NCBI RefSeq assembly: GCF_012524165.2
Contig: NZ_JABACJ020000003.1
Location: 1 to 64,000 of the forward strand
Direction: 5' to 3'
Source: Faecalicatena faecalis
GTDB taxonomy: Bacteria > Bacillota > Clostridia > Lachnospirales > Lachnospiraceae
DNA length: 64,000 nucleotides
The position numbers and the translations under genes are program-made. The notes below the pieces were generated by a model, which saw nothing but the letters and a program-made list of their open reading frames with translations, was not told where the DNA came from and ran no database searches. Shown one piece after another: positions 51,129 through 58,051 of the stretch. Numbering within the stretch: the first letter of the stretch is position 1; the number at the start of each line of letters is the position of its first letter.

Positions 51129-51413
51129 CTAACTTACCCTGTTCGCGCTGTTATTGATCAGTTTTATGATCTCCTCATGAGGATTCGCAATCACAACATG
51201 CGCTACTGGTTTCTTGATCCCGTTCGCTGCAGCAGTTTCGATGGCGCCGGTTACAGCAGATACGTCTCCGCGGATAATGATTGTTACGAGTCTTCCACCT
51301 AACTTCTTCTCCCAGGTAACGAGTTCCACATCTGCCGTCTTACACATGATATCAATCGCAACAACTGCTCCCGTCACACTTGGAACTTCAAAAAATCCAT
51401 ATGCCTGTCCCAT
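51129..51413 (-). CDS. Microcompartment shell hexamer, divergent BMC-H
   Basis: 94 aa single BMC domain: [59 protein letters not shown], ending [19 protein letters not shown]. The pore loop reads WEKKLGGR rather than TEKIGSG, so its pore should differ from the other hexamers. Start ATG at 51411-51413; an AGGAG lies close upstream (AAAGGAGCAGTCTC). Eleven bp separate it from the extended shell gene downstream. Confidence 0.9.
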   Translation of the reverse strand: MGQAYGFFEVPSVTGAVVAIDIMCKTADVELVTWEKKLGGRLVTIIIRGDVSAVTGAIETAAANGIKKPVAHVVIANPHEEIIKLINNSANRVS

Positions 51414-51475
51414 GAGACTGCTCCTTTACTTCTTCAATCCGTTCTCTTTTATCGTGAACGCGATATGTGCAGTTC

Positions 51476-51751
51476 CTATACTGTAGGAAGAATCTTCTCT
51501 ACATCGTTGTGTGGTCTTGGGATTACGTGTGTAGCTACTAACTCGCCAAGTCTTCCTGCTGCGTCAGCTCCTGTCTCAACTGCTGCCTTAACAGCTCCAA
51601 CATCTCCACGAACCATAACTGTTACAAGTCCAGAACCAATTTTCTCTGTTCCTACTAATGTTACCTCAGCTGCCTTTGTCATTGCGTCTGCTGCCTCGAT
51701 TGCTGCTGTAAGTCCTCTTGTTTCTACCATTCCTAATGCCTGCTGTGCCAT
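51476..51751 (-). CDS. Microcompartment shell hexamer, canonical BMC-H (PduA/J-like)
   Basis: 91 aa. [26 protein letters not shown], pore loop [27 protein letters not shown], and C-terminal [16 protein letters not shown]. By eye about 79 of 91 positions equal the BMC domain of the gene at 50581, and DNA similarity is obvious as well, so the two arose by recent local duplication. Likely a bulk facet protein. Start ATG at 51749-51751 with GGAGGAATATAAA upstream. Confidence 0.93.
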   Translation of the reverse strand: MAQQALGMVETRGLTAAIEAADAMTKAAEVTLVGTEKIGSGLVTVMVRGDVGAVKAAVETGADAAGRLGELVATHVIPRPHNDVEKILPTV

Positions 51752-51763
51752 TTTATATTCCTC

Positions 51764-52108
51764 CTAAACTTCTTCTACATAAATTTTATTGGGTTTTCCT
51801 TTATCTAAACCAGATAATTTTAACATCTTTTCTGTATCCTCTGTCGGTCTTGCGATCTCGTATTCGTTCACAACACCTGCAAGCTGCTCTGCTCTCGCTT
51901 TTGCGGCCTCCAATGCGGCTTTCACATCAGATACACTTCCGCGGAACTTCACCATAACGATCAGAGGTACAGGTAATTCGTCTGCATTTGCCGGTTTATT
52001 TTTATCAAAGGTCTCAAGCCTTACATTGCCTGCCTTGCATCCGGCATCTGCCGCCGCGAATGCAGTCGCAAGTCCAAAAACCTCTAACATGCCTACTGCT
52101 TCTCCCAT
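51764..52108 (-). CDS. Shell hexamer with altered pore loop and C-terminal tail (BMC-H)
   Basis: 114 aa. The BMC core is recognisable (AVGMLEVFGLATAFAAADAGCKAGNVRLETF and IVMVKFRGSVSDVKAALEAAKARAEQLAGVVNEYEIARPTEDTEKML). Instead of the short pore loop it has an insertion, DKNKPANADELPVPL (about residues 35-49), and a basic ~20-residue C-terminal tail (SGLDKGKPNKIYVEEV). Both changes suggest a specialised pore or lumen contact. Start ATG at 52106-52108; GGAGGAACACTGAT upstream. First of four hexamer genes in a row. Confidence 0.87.
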   Translation of the reverse strand: MGEAVGMLEVFGLATAFAAADAGCKAGNVRLETFDKNKPANADELPVPLIVMVKFRGSVSDVKAALEAAKARAEQLAGVVNEYEIARPTEDTEKMLKLSGLDKGKPNKIYVEEV

Positions 52109-52144
52109 ATCAGTGTTCCTCCGGGCTTATACAGCCCCGTCTTG

Positions 52145-53356
52145 TTATTTATTGACAATCGCGATCTTTAAGCCTTCCATCTTCAGGTTCGTCTGATGCG
52201 CCTCGTTGATCTGCTCCAGTGGGAACTCATGTGTAATGAGGTCATCCATCGGAAGACCGATTGCTTTTGCTCTCTTTAAGAAATCAAATGTTGTAGCATA
52301 ATCTCTTAATGTATATACCCAGGAACCAACTAATGTGATTTCCTTAGAGCACAGATCAAAGTGTGGGTTGATCGTTGCATCTCCACCATTGATGAAGAAT
52401 CCTAACTCACAAAGTCCACCGCCGTTACGGATGAACTTGTAGATGTTAGCATGTGCAACAGGAGAACCTGTACACTGGAATGCAAAGTCTGCCGGATGTC
52501 CATCGAATGCAGCCTTTACTCCATCTGCCAGAGCTTCGATTCCCTTGAAATCCTTGAAGTTCACAGATTTCTCTGCTCCCATTCTCTTCGCAAAGTCAAG
52601 TCTCTTCTGCTCTCCATCTACAGCGACGATGTTCTCAATTCCCATGGTACGCAGAACAGCGATACAAATCAGTCCGATCGGTCCACATCCCTGTACAACG
52701 ACTCTACTATTGAATCTTAAGATTCCTGTTGTCTTAGCTCTCTCTACAGCGTGGATCAGAACTGCGCAAGGCTCGATCAGGATTCTGGATTTCAGGTCAA
52801 GGTCACTTACATTAAATACTGTAGAACCTTCACGAATCAGGATGTAATCTGAGAACCATCCATTCAAGTGGATGTCATCATCAGGAAGCAGTCCGTATAC
52901 ATCAGCTCCGCCTACGTTCTGTTTGTTCAGATCGTACATTGTGATGTCCGGGTCATCCTTAAAGATCATACATGTAACAACCTTGTCTCCGACCTTTAAT
53001 TCTTTTCCTGCACTGTCAAGCTTTACATTCTTGCCCATCTTTACGATCTCACCAGTTCCCTCGTGTCCAAGAACAACTGGGATAAGTCCGAATGGATCTC
53101 TCTTGAATTCGTGAGCGTCTGTTCCGCAGACTCCACATCCTTCTACTTTAACAAGGATGTCTCCGTCGCCGACTTCCGGCATCGGATATTCCTTGATGTC
53201 ATAATGTTCCAAAGCTGTCAGCATAGCAACGTGAGCTGTCTTCGGAATCTCACCTGCCGGTGCTTGTGTATTTGCAGCAGGAGCAATCTTCTTATCCAGC
53301 ATACTTTCCAGTACCTGTTTAACGACTGCTTCTACATTTGCAGAATTCATTTCCAT
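52145..53356 (-). CDS. Encapsulated zinc alcohol dehydrogenase (MDR), probable lactaldehyde reductase
   Basis: 403 aa. Residues 3-22 form a targeting helix (NSANVEAVVKQVLESMLDK), joined by an Ala/Pro linker to an MDR dehydrogenase. Catalytic-zinc ligands Cys77 (GCGVCGTD) and His98/Glu99 (LGHEG) are present, but the four-Cys structural-zinc lobe of the family is absent; that stretch reads TCMIFKDDPDITMYDLNKQNVGG. Rossmann motif VVQGCGPIGLICIAVLRTMG. Inside a fucose/rhamnose shell it most plausibly reduces L-lactaldehyde from the aldolase to 1,2-propanediol. Start ATG at 53354-53356 with AGGAGGAAATAAA upstream. Confidence 0.83.
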   Translation of the reverse strand: MEMNSANVEAVVKQVLESMLDKKIAPAANTQAPAGEIPKTAHVAMLTALEHYDIKEYPMPEVGDGDILVKVEGCGVCGTDAHEFKRDPFGLIPVVLGHEGTGEIVKMGKNVKLDSAGKELKVGDKVVTCMIFKDDPDITMYDLNKQNVGGADVYGLLPDDDIHLNGWFSDYILIREGSTVFNVSDLDLKSRILIEPCAVLIHAVERAKTTGILRFNSRVVVQGCGPIGLICIAVLRTMGIENIVAVDGEQKRLDFAKRMGAEKSVNFKDFKGIEALADGVKAAFDGHPADFAFQCTGSPVAHANIYKFIRNGGGLCELGFFINGGDATINPHFDLCSKEITLVGSWVYTLRDYATTFDFLKRAKAIGLPMDDLITHEFPLEQINEAHQTNLKMEGLKIAIVNK

Positions 53357-53372
53357 TTTATTTCCTCCTGTT

Positions 53373-54761
53373 TTAGCGAATGCACAGACTGTCTGTCATT
53401 ACGCAGCGTCTTCTCTTTGTAAATGAGCTTGCACTTGTAAGTCCTTCTCCTGTACGGCTCGCAATCGTAAATGTACAGAAGCCTTCGCCTCCGAATCCGA
53501 TTGCTGCATAGGATGGACCGTTCTTTACAAGAATTGCTGTGTCGATCGCTTTTGCATATTTTGTGATGTTGTCAACGTTCTTAGAATGGATATGTGCAGA
53601 ATGTCTGTTGCCGTGCTCCAGCCATACAGCCTGCTCTATCGCATCGTCAAAATCTTTTGCTCTTACAACACCTAAAATCGGCATCATCAGCTCTGTGGCA
53701 ATCAGCGGGTGTTCCTTCGGGCCTTCAAATGTGATACATCTGATGTTGTCCGGTACTGTAACACCGATCATTCCCAGAAGTGTCTTTGCATCTCTGCCGA
53801 CACATTTCCTGTTCAGTCTTCCGTCCTTTAAAACAACGGCTGTCAATGCGTCCTGCTCTTCCTTGGAAGCCAGGTAGCATCCCTGCTCAGAAACCATGTA
53901 GTGCATCAACTCGTCAACGATAGAATCCACAGCTACGATTTCTTTCTCGGCAATACATGGAAGGTTGTTGTCGAAAGTACAGCCATTCACAATGTCTTCT
54001 GCTGCCTTGCGGATATCTGCTGTCTCGTCTACCAGTGCCGGCGGGTTGCCTGCTCCAGCTCCGATTCCTCTCTTGCCTGATGACAGGACTGCGGTAACGA
54101 CTCCCGGTCCGCCTGTTGCTGCAATCAGATGGATATCTTTATGCTTCATCATAATGTTACTGGATTCCAGCGTCGGCTTCTCAACTGTGCAGGCGATGTT
54201 ATCAGGTCCGCCCACTTCAATAGAAGCCTCATTGATCATATTGATTGCATAGATCGATGTCTTGATTGCTGCCGGATGTGGGTTGAATACAACTGTATTG
54301 CCGCCTGCCAGCATTCCGATCGTGTTGCAGAGAACAGTCTCGCTTGGGTTCGTACAAGGTGTGATCGCTCCGATTACTCCGAATGGTCCCATCTCGATAA
54401 GAGTCAGTCCTCTGTCTCCTGACCAGGCTGTTGTTGTGATATCTTCCGTTCCCGGTGTCTTCTCAGCAACTAACTGGTGCTTTAAGATCTTGTGTCCGAC
54501 ATTTCCCATGCCTGTCTCCTCCACGCCCATGCGTGCAAGGATCTCTGCATTCTCTATTGTCTTCTTCCTGATATTTGAAATTATCTTTTCTCTTGCGTCC
54601 ATGGACATCTTGCCTACAATCTTCTGCGCTTTTTTTGACGCTTCAATTGCTTCGTTCATGTCAGCAAATACACCGTGGCTTCCTGTTACTTCGGAAGCGA
54701 TCTGCATCTTTGCCATGACTTCGGAAACAATGTCCTGGACCATCTGTTCATTTACAGACAC
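53373..54761 (-). CDS. pduP: CoA-acylating propionaldehyde dehydrogenase PduP
   Basis: 462 aa from a GTG at 54759-54761 (AGGAGGTATTAGC upstream). N-terminal targeting helix (residues 4-20, NEQMVQDIVSEVMAKMQ). Aldehyde dehydrogenase fold with LIEMGPFGVIGAITPCTNPSETV and HLIAATGGPGVV, and catalytic Cys269 in FDNNLPCIAEKE, the pattern of CoA-acylating PduP/EutE. It oxidises propionaldehyde with NAD+ and CoA to propionyl-CoA in the shell lumen and hands CoA recycling to PduL. NADH is re-oxidised by the two alcohol dehydrogenases of the locus. Confidence 0.93.
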   Translation of the reverse strand: MSVNEQMVQDIVSEVMAKMQIASEVTGSHGVFADMNEAIEASKKAQKIVGKMSMDAREKIISNIRKKTIENAEILARMGVEETGMGNVGHKILKHQLVAEKTPGTEDITTTAWSGDRGLTLIEMGPFGVIGAITPCTNPSETVLCNTIGMLAGGNTVVFNPHPAAIKTSIYAINMINEASIEVGGPDNIACTVEKPTLESSNIMMKHKDIHLIAATGGPGVVTAVLSSGKRGIGAGAGNPPALVDETADIRKAAEDIVNGCTFDNNLPCIAEKEIVAVDSIVDELMHYMVSEQGCYLASKEEQDALTAVVLKDGRLNRKCVGRDAKTLLGMIGVTVPDNIRCITFEGPKEHPLIATELMMPILGVVRAKDFDDAIEQAVWLEHGNRHSAHIHSKNVDNITKYAKAIDTAILVKNGPSYAAIGFGGEGFCTFTIASRTGEGLTSASSFTKRRRCVMTDSLCIR

Positions 54762-54804
54762 GCTAATACCTCCTTGTTTCTATCGGCACCCAAAGTCTTC
54801 TTAT

Positions 54805-55338
54805 TTAAAACTCCGGGGCTTCTATCATTTTTTTGAAAGCATCTTTGCCATAAGCCGCGATTGCAGTATCCTGTTCGGCTGTGCCGCCGCTGACTCCCAA
54901 GGCTCCGACTATTTTTCCATCTGCTTCCAACGGTTCTCCACCGCCAAATATTACGATCTTGCCCTCATTCGTGAATTGAATCCCGTATAAAGGCTGTCCC
55001 GGCTGGCTCAAACGACCGAGCTCATCTGTGGACATCTTGAGGCTCGCTGAAGTAAATGTCTTGTTGATTGCAATATCAAAACTTGCTATGTAGGCATCAT
55101 CCATGCACTGAACCGCGACTGGACGCCCAGCCTTGTCGGATACGGCAATGACTGCATTGACACCCATCTCTGCCGCTTTTGCCTTCACCTTTTCAATGAG
55201 AGCATTCGCAGTCTTTAAAGTCATCTTATGCTTCTTGCATGTACAGACATGTCCTGGTGCATGATGGTGATGTCCGCCGCTTTCTTTCATCTGATCCAAT
55301 ACTGCTTTCACAGCATTGGTAATATCCTGTTCATTCAT
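54805..55338 (-). CDS. GlcG/HbpS (PduO C-terminal-like) protein with targeting helix and His/Cys linker
   Basis: 177 aa. Residues 2-18 are a targeting helix (NEQDITNAVKAVLDQMK). A short metal-ligand-rich linker follows (GGHHHHAPGHVCTCKKHK, about 21-38), then a GlcG/HbpS domain (DUF336; MTLKTANALIEKVKAKAAEMGVNAVIAVSDKAGRPVAVQCMDDA, GQPLYGIQFTNEGKIVIFGGGEPL, GALGVSGGTAEQD). This domain is the C-terminal half of PduO; the adenosyltransferase half is missing, as fits a B12-independent system. HbpS relatives bind haem or iron. Function inside the shell is unknown; redox or metal handling is a guess. Confidence 0.82.
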   Translation of the reverse strand: MNEQDITNAVKAVLDQMKESGGHHHHAPGHVCTCKKHKMTLKTANALIEKVKAKAAEMGVNAVIAVSDKAGRPVAVQCMDDAYIASFDIAINKTFTSASLKMSTDELGRLSQPGQPLYGIQFTNEGKIVIFGGGEPLEADGKIVGALGVSGGTAEQDTAIAAYGKDAFKKMIEAPEF

Positions 55339-55357
55339 AGCAGTCCCCTATTATAGA

Positions 55358-56164
55358 TTACAGTCCTAACTGATCCATGACCTTCTTTGTGATGGATGCA
55401 ACTAAGTCAGCGTCTGCTGTAGCTTCCGGTGCGCTCTGGCTGCATGCTCCACCACAGCTGTGGCAGCTTGGCTTACCAGCTTTTGCATTTGGGCATACGT
55501 TTGCAGGATGCTTTCCTGAAAGTCCCATTTTTCTTCTAATCTCGTACAGCTTGTCCATCTGTTCTTTGTTGAATTCCTGTGGCTCGCCAAGCATCTTTGA
55601 CTGATACAGAAGACGTGCGTAGAATTCTACGGATTCCATCTTATGGTAAGCGTTCAACAGAGAGTCTGAGTAAGCAAGTGCTCCGTGGTTCTCAAGAAGT
55701 ACTGCATCAAAATACTGTAAGTGCTCAGATACAGCGTCCGGAATCTCCATTGTAGATGGTGTACCATATTTAGCGATTGGAACACATCCAAGTGCGATAA
55801 CAGCTTCCGGCATGATCGGCTGTGTCAGAGGAATACCACAGATTGCAAATGTTGTAGCGTACAGTGGGTGAGCATGTACTACTGCATTAACGTCCGGTCT
55901 TTCTTTATATACACGCATGTGCATCTTGATCTCGGAAGATGGTCTGAATCCTTTGTTAGCCTGAAGTACATTACCTTCTGCATCTACTTTACAGATATAT
56001 TCTGGTGTCATAAATCCTTTGCTTACGCCTGTTGGTGTGCATAAGAATTCGTTGTCATTCAGTTTTACAGAGAAGTTACCATCATTGGCAGCAACCATTC
56101 CACGGTTGTATACTCTCTTACCGATTTCACACATTTCTTTTTTGATTTCGTATTCGTTTTGCAT
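55358..56164 (-). CDS. fucA: Class II L-fuculose/L-rhamnulose-1-phosphate aldolase with C-terminal encapsulation peptide
   Basis: 268 aa. The first ~215 residues are a class II aldolase/adducin domain: GMVAANDGNFSVKLNDNEFLCTPTGVSKG, zinc ligands in AVVHAHPLYATTFAI and LENHGALAYS, and the catalytic Glu in SSEIKMHMRVYKE. Then comes a Cys-rich linker (Cys spacing C-X10-C-X2-C-X3-C, about 228-245) and a targeting helix at the very C-terminus (DADLVASITKKVMDQLGL). It splits the 1-phosphate to dihydroxyacetone phosphate and L-lactaldehyde inside the shell, as in the GRM5 type. Start ATG at 56162-56164 with AAGGAGGAAAAAAGG upstream. It has its own promoter, with operators, 60 bp upstream. Confidence 0.88.
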   Translation of the reverse strand: MQNEYEIKKEMCEIGKRVYNRGMVAANDGNFSVKLNDNEFLCTPTGVSKGFMTPEYICKVDAEGNVLQANKGFRPSSEIKMHMRVYKERPDVNAVVHAHPLYATTFAICGIPLTQPIMPEAVIALGCVPIAKYGTPSTMEIPDAVSEHLQYFDAVLLENHGALAYSDSLLNAYHKMESVEFYARLLYQSKMLGEPQEFNKEQMDKLYEIRRKMGLSGKHPANVCPNAKAGKPSCHSCGGACSQSAPEATADADLVASITKKVMDQLGL

Positions 56165-56203
56165 CCTTTTTTCCTCCTTGGATTCTTAAAACAAAACTTG
56201 TTT

Positions 56204-56286
56204 TTGTTTTATGTTGTTTCTAACTCGATATTACCACATAACCCCACATCAGTCAACTTATTTCTGTGTTGGTTTTGTTGTTTTTT
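56204..56286 (-). promoter_or_regulatory. Internal microcompartment promoter with TGTTG-type operators
   Basis: On the minus strand TTGACT (56251-56256), a 17-bp spacer and TAATAT (56228-56233) form a good promoter for the aldolase and downstream genes. Two repeat sites flank it: TTGTTTTATGTTG at 56204-56216 just downstream of the start, and CTGTGTTGGTTTTGTTG at about 56264-56280 upstream of -35. The 13-bp sequence of the first site recurs at the dehydratase promoter (60766-60778). Confidence 0.75.
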
Positions 56287-56404
56287 GACAACTATTCAGC
56301 CATGCAACAATATTTGCAGTATCTATGTGTGGGAACGTGCTCACTAAGCACAGATTCTACAAATATTACCATACTGAGCTTGCATAAATAAATAGCTGTG
56401 CTTT

Positions 56405-56869
56405 TTATCCTTTTTCTTCTAATTCCCATGGAAGGACGTCTCCATCCTCTTTTAAATACTCCAGAATTTCTGGAATTCCTTCATAATTTTTGGAATCCAC
56501 ATAGAATATTTTCTTACATCCGGTAAGCCTTAACCACCGCTCTGCCCGTTCTACATCTGCCTTTTCATCATGGATCTTAGTCACAATTCCGATTACCTCA
56601 CGGTTGCACATGGACGTACAGCACGGGGGATATAATGAGTAGGGTTCCGTGGCGGATAATAAGAGTCCTACCACATCAGCTTCATAGGAGTACAGCGCAA
56701 GCGCATATCCAAGATGCTTTGTCTGGGCATATTCGCCCGGGGTATCTATGATAACATCGAAGTTATTCACATATTGGGTTTTGTGATACTGGATTTTTTC
56801 ACCTTTTAACGCCTGAGTCAATGTAGTTTTTCCACATTCGCTCCGGCCCATCAGTACAATTTTCTTCAT
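56405..56869 (-). CDS. pduV: EutP/PduV-like P-loop GTPase
   Basis: 154 aa. P-loop GRSECGKTTL (about 8-17), the IDTPGEYAQ switch-like motif (G3, DTPG) and GIVTKIHDEKADVERAERWLRL (G4-like TKIH). PduV/EutP proteins associate with shells and are implicated in their movement or positioning; some EutP have acetate-kinase activity, so a kinase role is a remote alternative. The ribosome site is weak (AAAGGCA). It follows the PduU-like gene by 5 bp. The 240-bp spacer after it holds the internal promoter. Confidence 0.87.
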   Translation of the reverse strand: MKKIVLMGRSECGKTTLTQALKGEKIQYHKTQYVNNFDVIIDTPGEYAQTKHLGYALALYSYEADVVGLLLSATEPYSLYPPCCTSMCNREVIGIVTKIHDEKADVERAERWLRLTGCKKIFYVDSKNYEGIPEILEYLKEDGDVLPWELEEKG

Positions 56870-56874
56870 TGCCT

Positions 56875-57237
56875 TTAAGTCCTTGTGATTTCACATACGG
56901 AGAAGCCCATCTTATCCTTCACGTAATCCAGAACCGCTCGGATCGACGCCTCCACCTCAGAAATCGTACCTGTCACGATCAGTGTCCCGCTGAAACGGTC
57001 CACAAATCCCAGCTCGATTCCTGCCGCCTTGGTCGCAATGTCGGCTGCTATGATTGCAGTCTCTGCCGGGCTTATGGTCAGAATACCGATAGCAGACTTG
57101 CTGTGTTCCACTCTCGGATCCAATCCCAGCTTCTCATATAGTATGATGTCAGGGCTTGCAATCAAATGGGCAATGGTAATCTCTTTGCCGGGAACCAGTT
57201 CCTGAACGATTCTGTCCGGCATCTGCTCATGATTCAT
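56875..57237 (-). CDS. pduU: Circularly permuted shell hexamer, PduU/EutS-like
   Basis: 120 aa from the ATG at 57235-57237 (GGAGGTTAAGAGAG upstream). N-terminal segment RIVQELVPGKEITIAHLIASPDIILYEKLGL matches the beta-barrel strand region unique to PduU/EutS, followed by the permuted BMC core (AIGILTISPAETAIIAADIATKAAGIELGFVDRFSGTLIVTGTISEVEASIRAVLDYV). Its barrel occludes the hexamer pore in known structures. It lies 5 bp after the activase gene. Confidence 0.9.
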   Translation of the reverse strand: MNHEQMPDRIVQELVPGKEITIAHLIASPDIILYEKLGLDPRVEHSKSAIGILTISPAETAIIAADIATKAAGIELGFVDRFSGTLIVTGTISEVEASIRAVLDYVKDKMGFSVCEITRT

Positions 57238-57242
57238 CTCTC

Positions 57243-58037
57243 TTAACCTCCTATCTGACATTCTACTTGTGATGCCTGGGAAGCAATTTCCAGCAGCATC
57301 TCCATCTTTTCATTGGCTGGCGGCTCTACATCTCCCATGAGATACGGCCTTTTAAGCCCTTCATATTTATCCTGTCCCAGCCTGTGGTACGGCAGAAGAT
57401 GCAGCCTCTTTACATTTCCAAGCTTCCTTGTATACTCTGCGATATCCCGGATCTCCTGCGGTGTATCGTTAAAGCCTGGAATCACTGGAACCCGGATACT
57501 TAATTCTGTCATTCCCGATTGTGCGATCCGCATCGCATTTTCTAACATCAATTCATTCGAACGTCCTGTAAACTCCTTATGCTTTGCGGGATTCATGTGC
57601 TTTATATCCAATAGATACTGGTCTAAATAAGGAAGGATTCCCTCTATCACCTGATAATTTGCGCACCCCATACTCTCAAGGGCGGTGCTGATCCCGGATT
57701 CACTCGCGGCTCTTAATAACGCTGTCGCAAATTCAGGCTGGCACAGGCTCTCTCCGCCTGATAATGTCAGGCCGCCGCCTGTCCTGCGGTAATAGGTCCT
57801 ATCCTTCTCCACCGTCTCCATGACCTCTTCCACTGTGACATCTCTTCCGATGACCTTGTCCTCGCCCTGTACCTTCATCGTCTCGATCTCATATTTCTGC
57901 GACTCTGGATTACAGCACCAGCGGCATCTTAGAACACATCCTTTCAAGAAAACGATGGTCCTGATTCCGTTGCCATCATGAATGGAATATCTCTGAATAT
58001 CAAAAATACGGCCTTTTGTCTTTAAATAGTCCTCCAT
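57243..58037 (-). CDS. Glycyl-radical enzyme activase (radical SAM), short form
   Basis: 264 aa. The radical-SAM cluster motif CX3CX2C is at Cys34, Cys38, Cys41 in KGCVLRCRWCC, preceded by IHDGNGIRTIVF. GGLTLSGGESLCQPEF is the SAM-binding GGE region; DIKHMNPAKHKEFTG and IRVPVIPGFND are activase signatures. The stretch after the cluster runs straight to the TVEEVM helix; the two-cluster ferredoxin insert carried by many glycerol/propanediol dehydratase activases is absent, as in pyruvate formate-lyase activase. It installs the glycyl radical on the dehydratase encoded 14 bp upstream. Start ATG at 58035-58037. Confidence 0.93.
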   Translation of the reverse strand: MEDYLKTKGRIFDIQRYSIHDGNGIRTIVFLKGCVLRCRWCCNPESQKYEIETMKVQGEDKVIGRDVTVEEVMETVEKDRTYYRRTGGGLTLSGGESLCQPEFATALLRAASESGISTALESMGCANYQVIEGILPYLDQYLLDIKHMNPAKHKEFTGRSNELMLENAMRIAQSGMTELSIRVPVIPGFNDTPQEIRDIAEYTRKLGNVKRLHLLPYHRLGQDKYEGLKRPYLMGDVEPPANEKMEMLLEIASQASQVECQIGG

Positions 58038-58051
58038 GCTGTCATCCTTCC

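Noticed and set aside
54262..54990. Plus-strand open frame of 242 codons opposite pduP
   Set aside because: Antisense to conserved PduP sequence, with low-complexity Ser/Ile/Pro content and no start signals.
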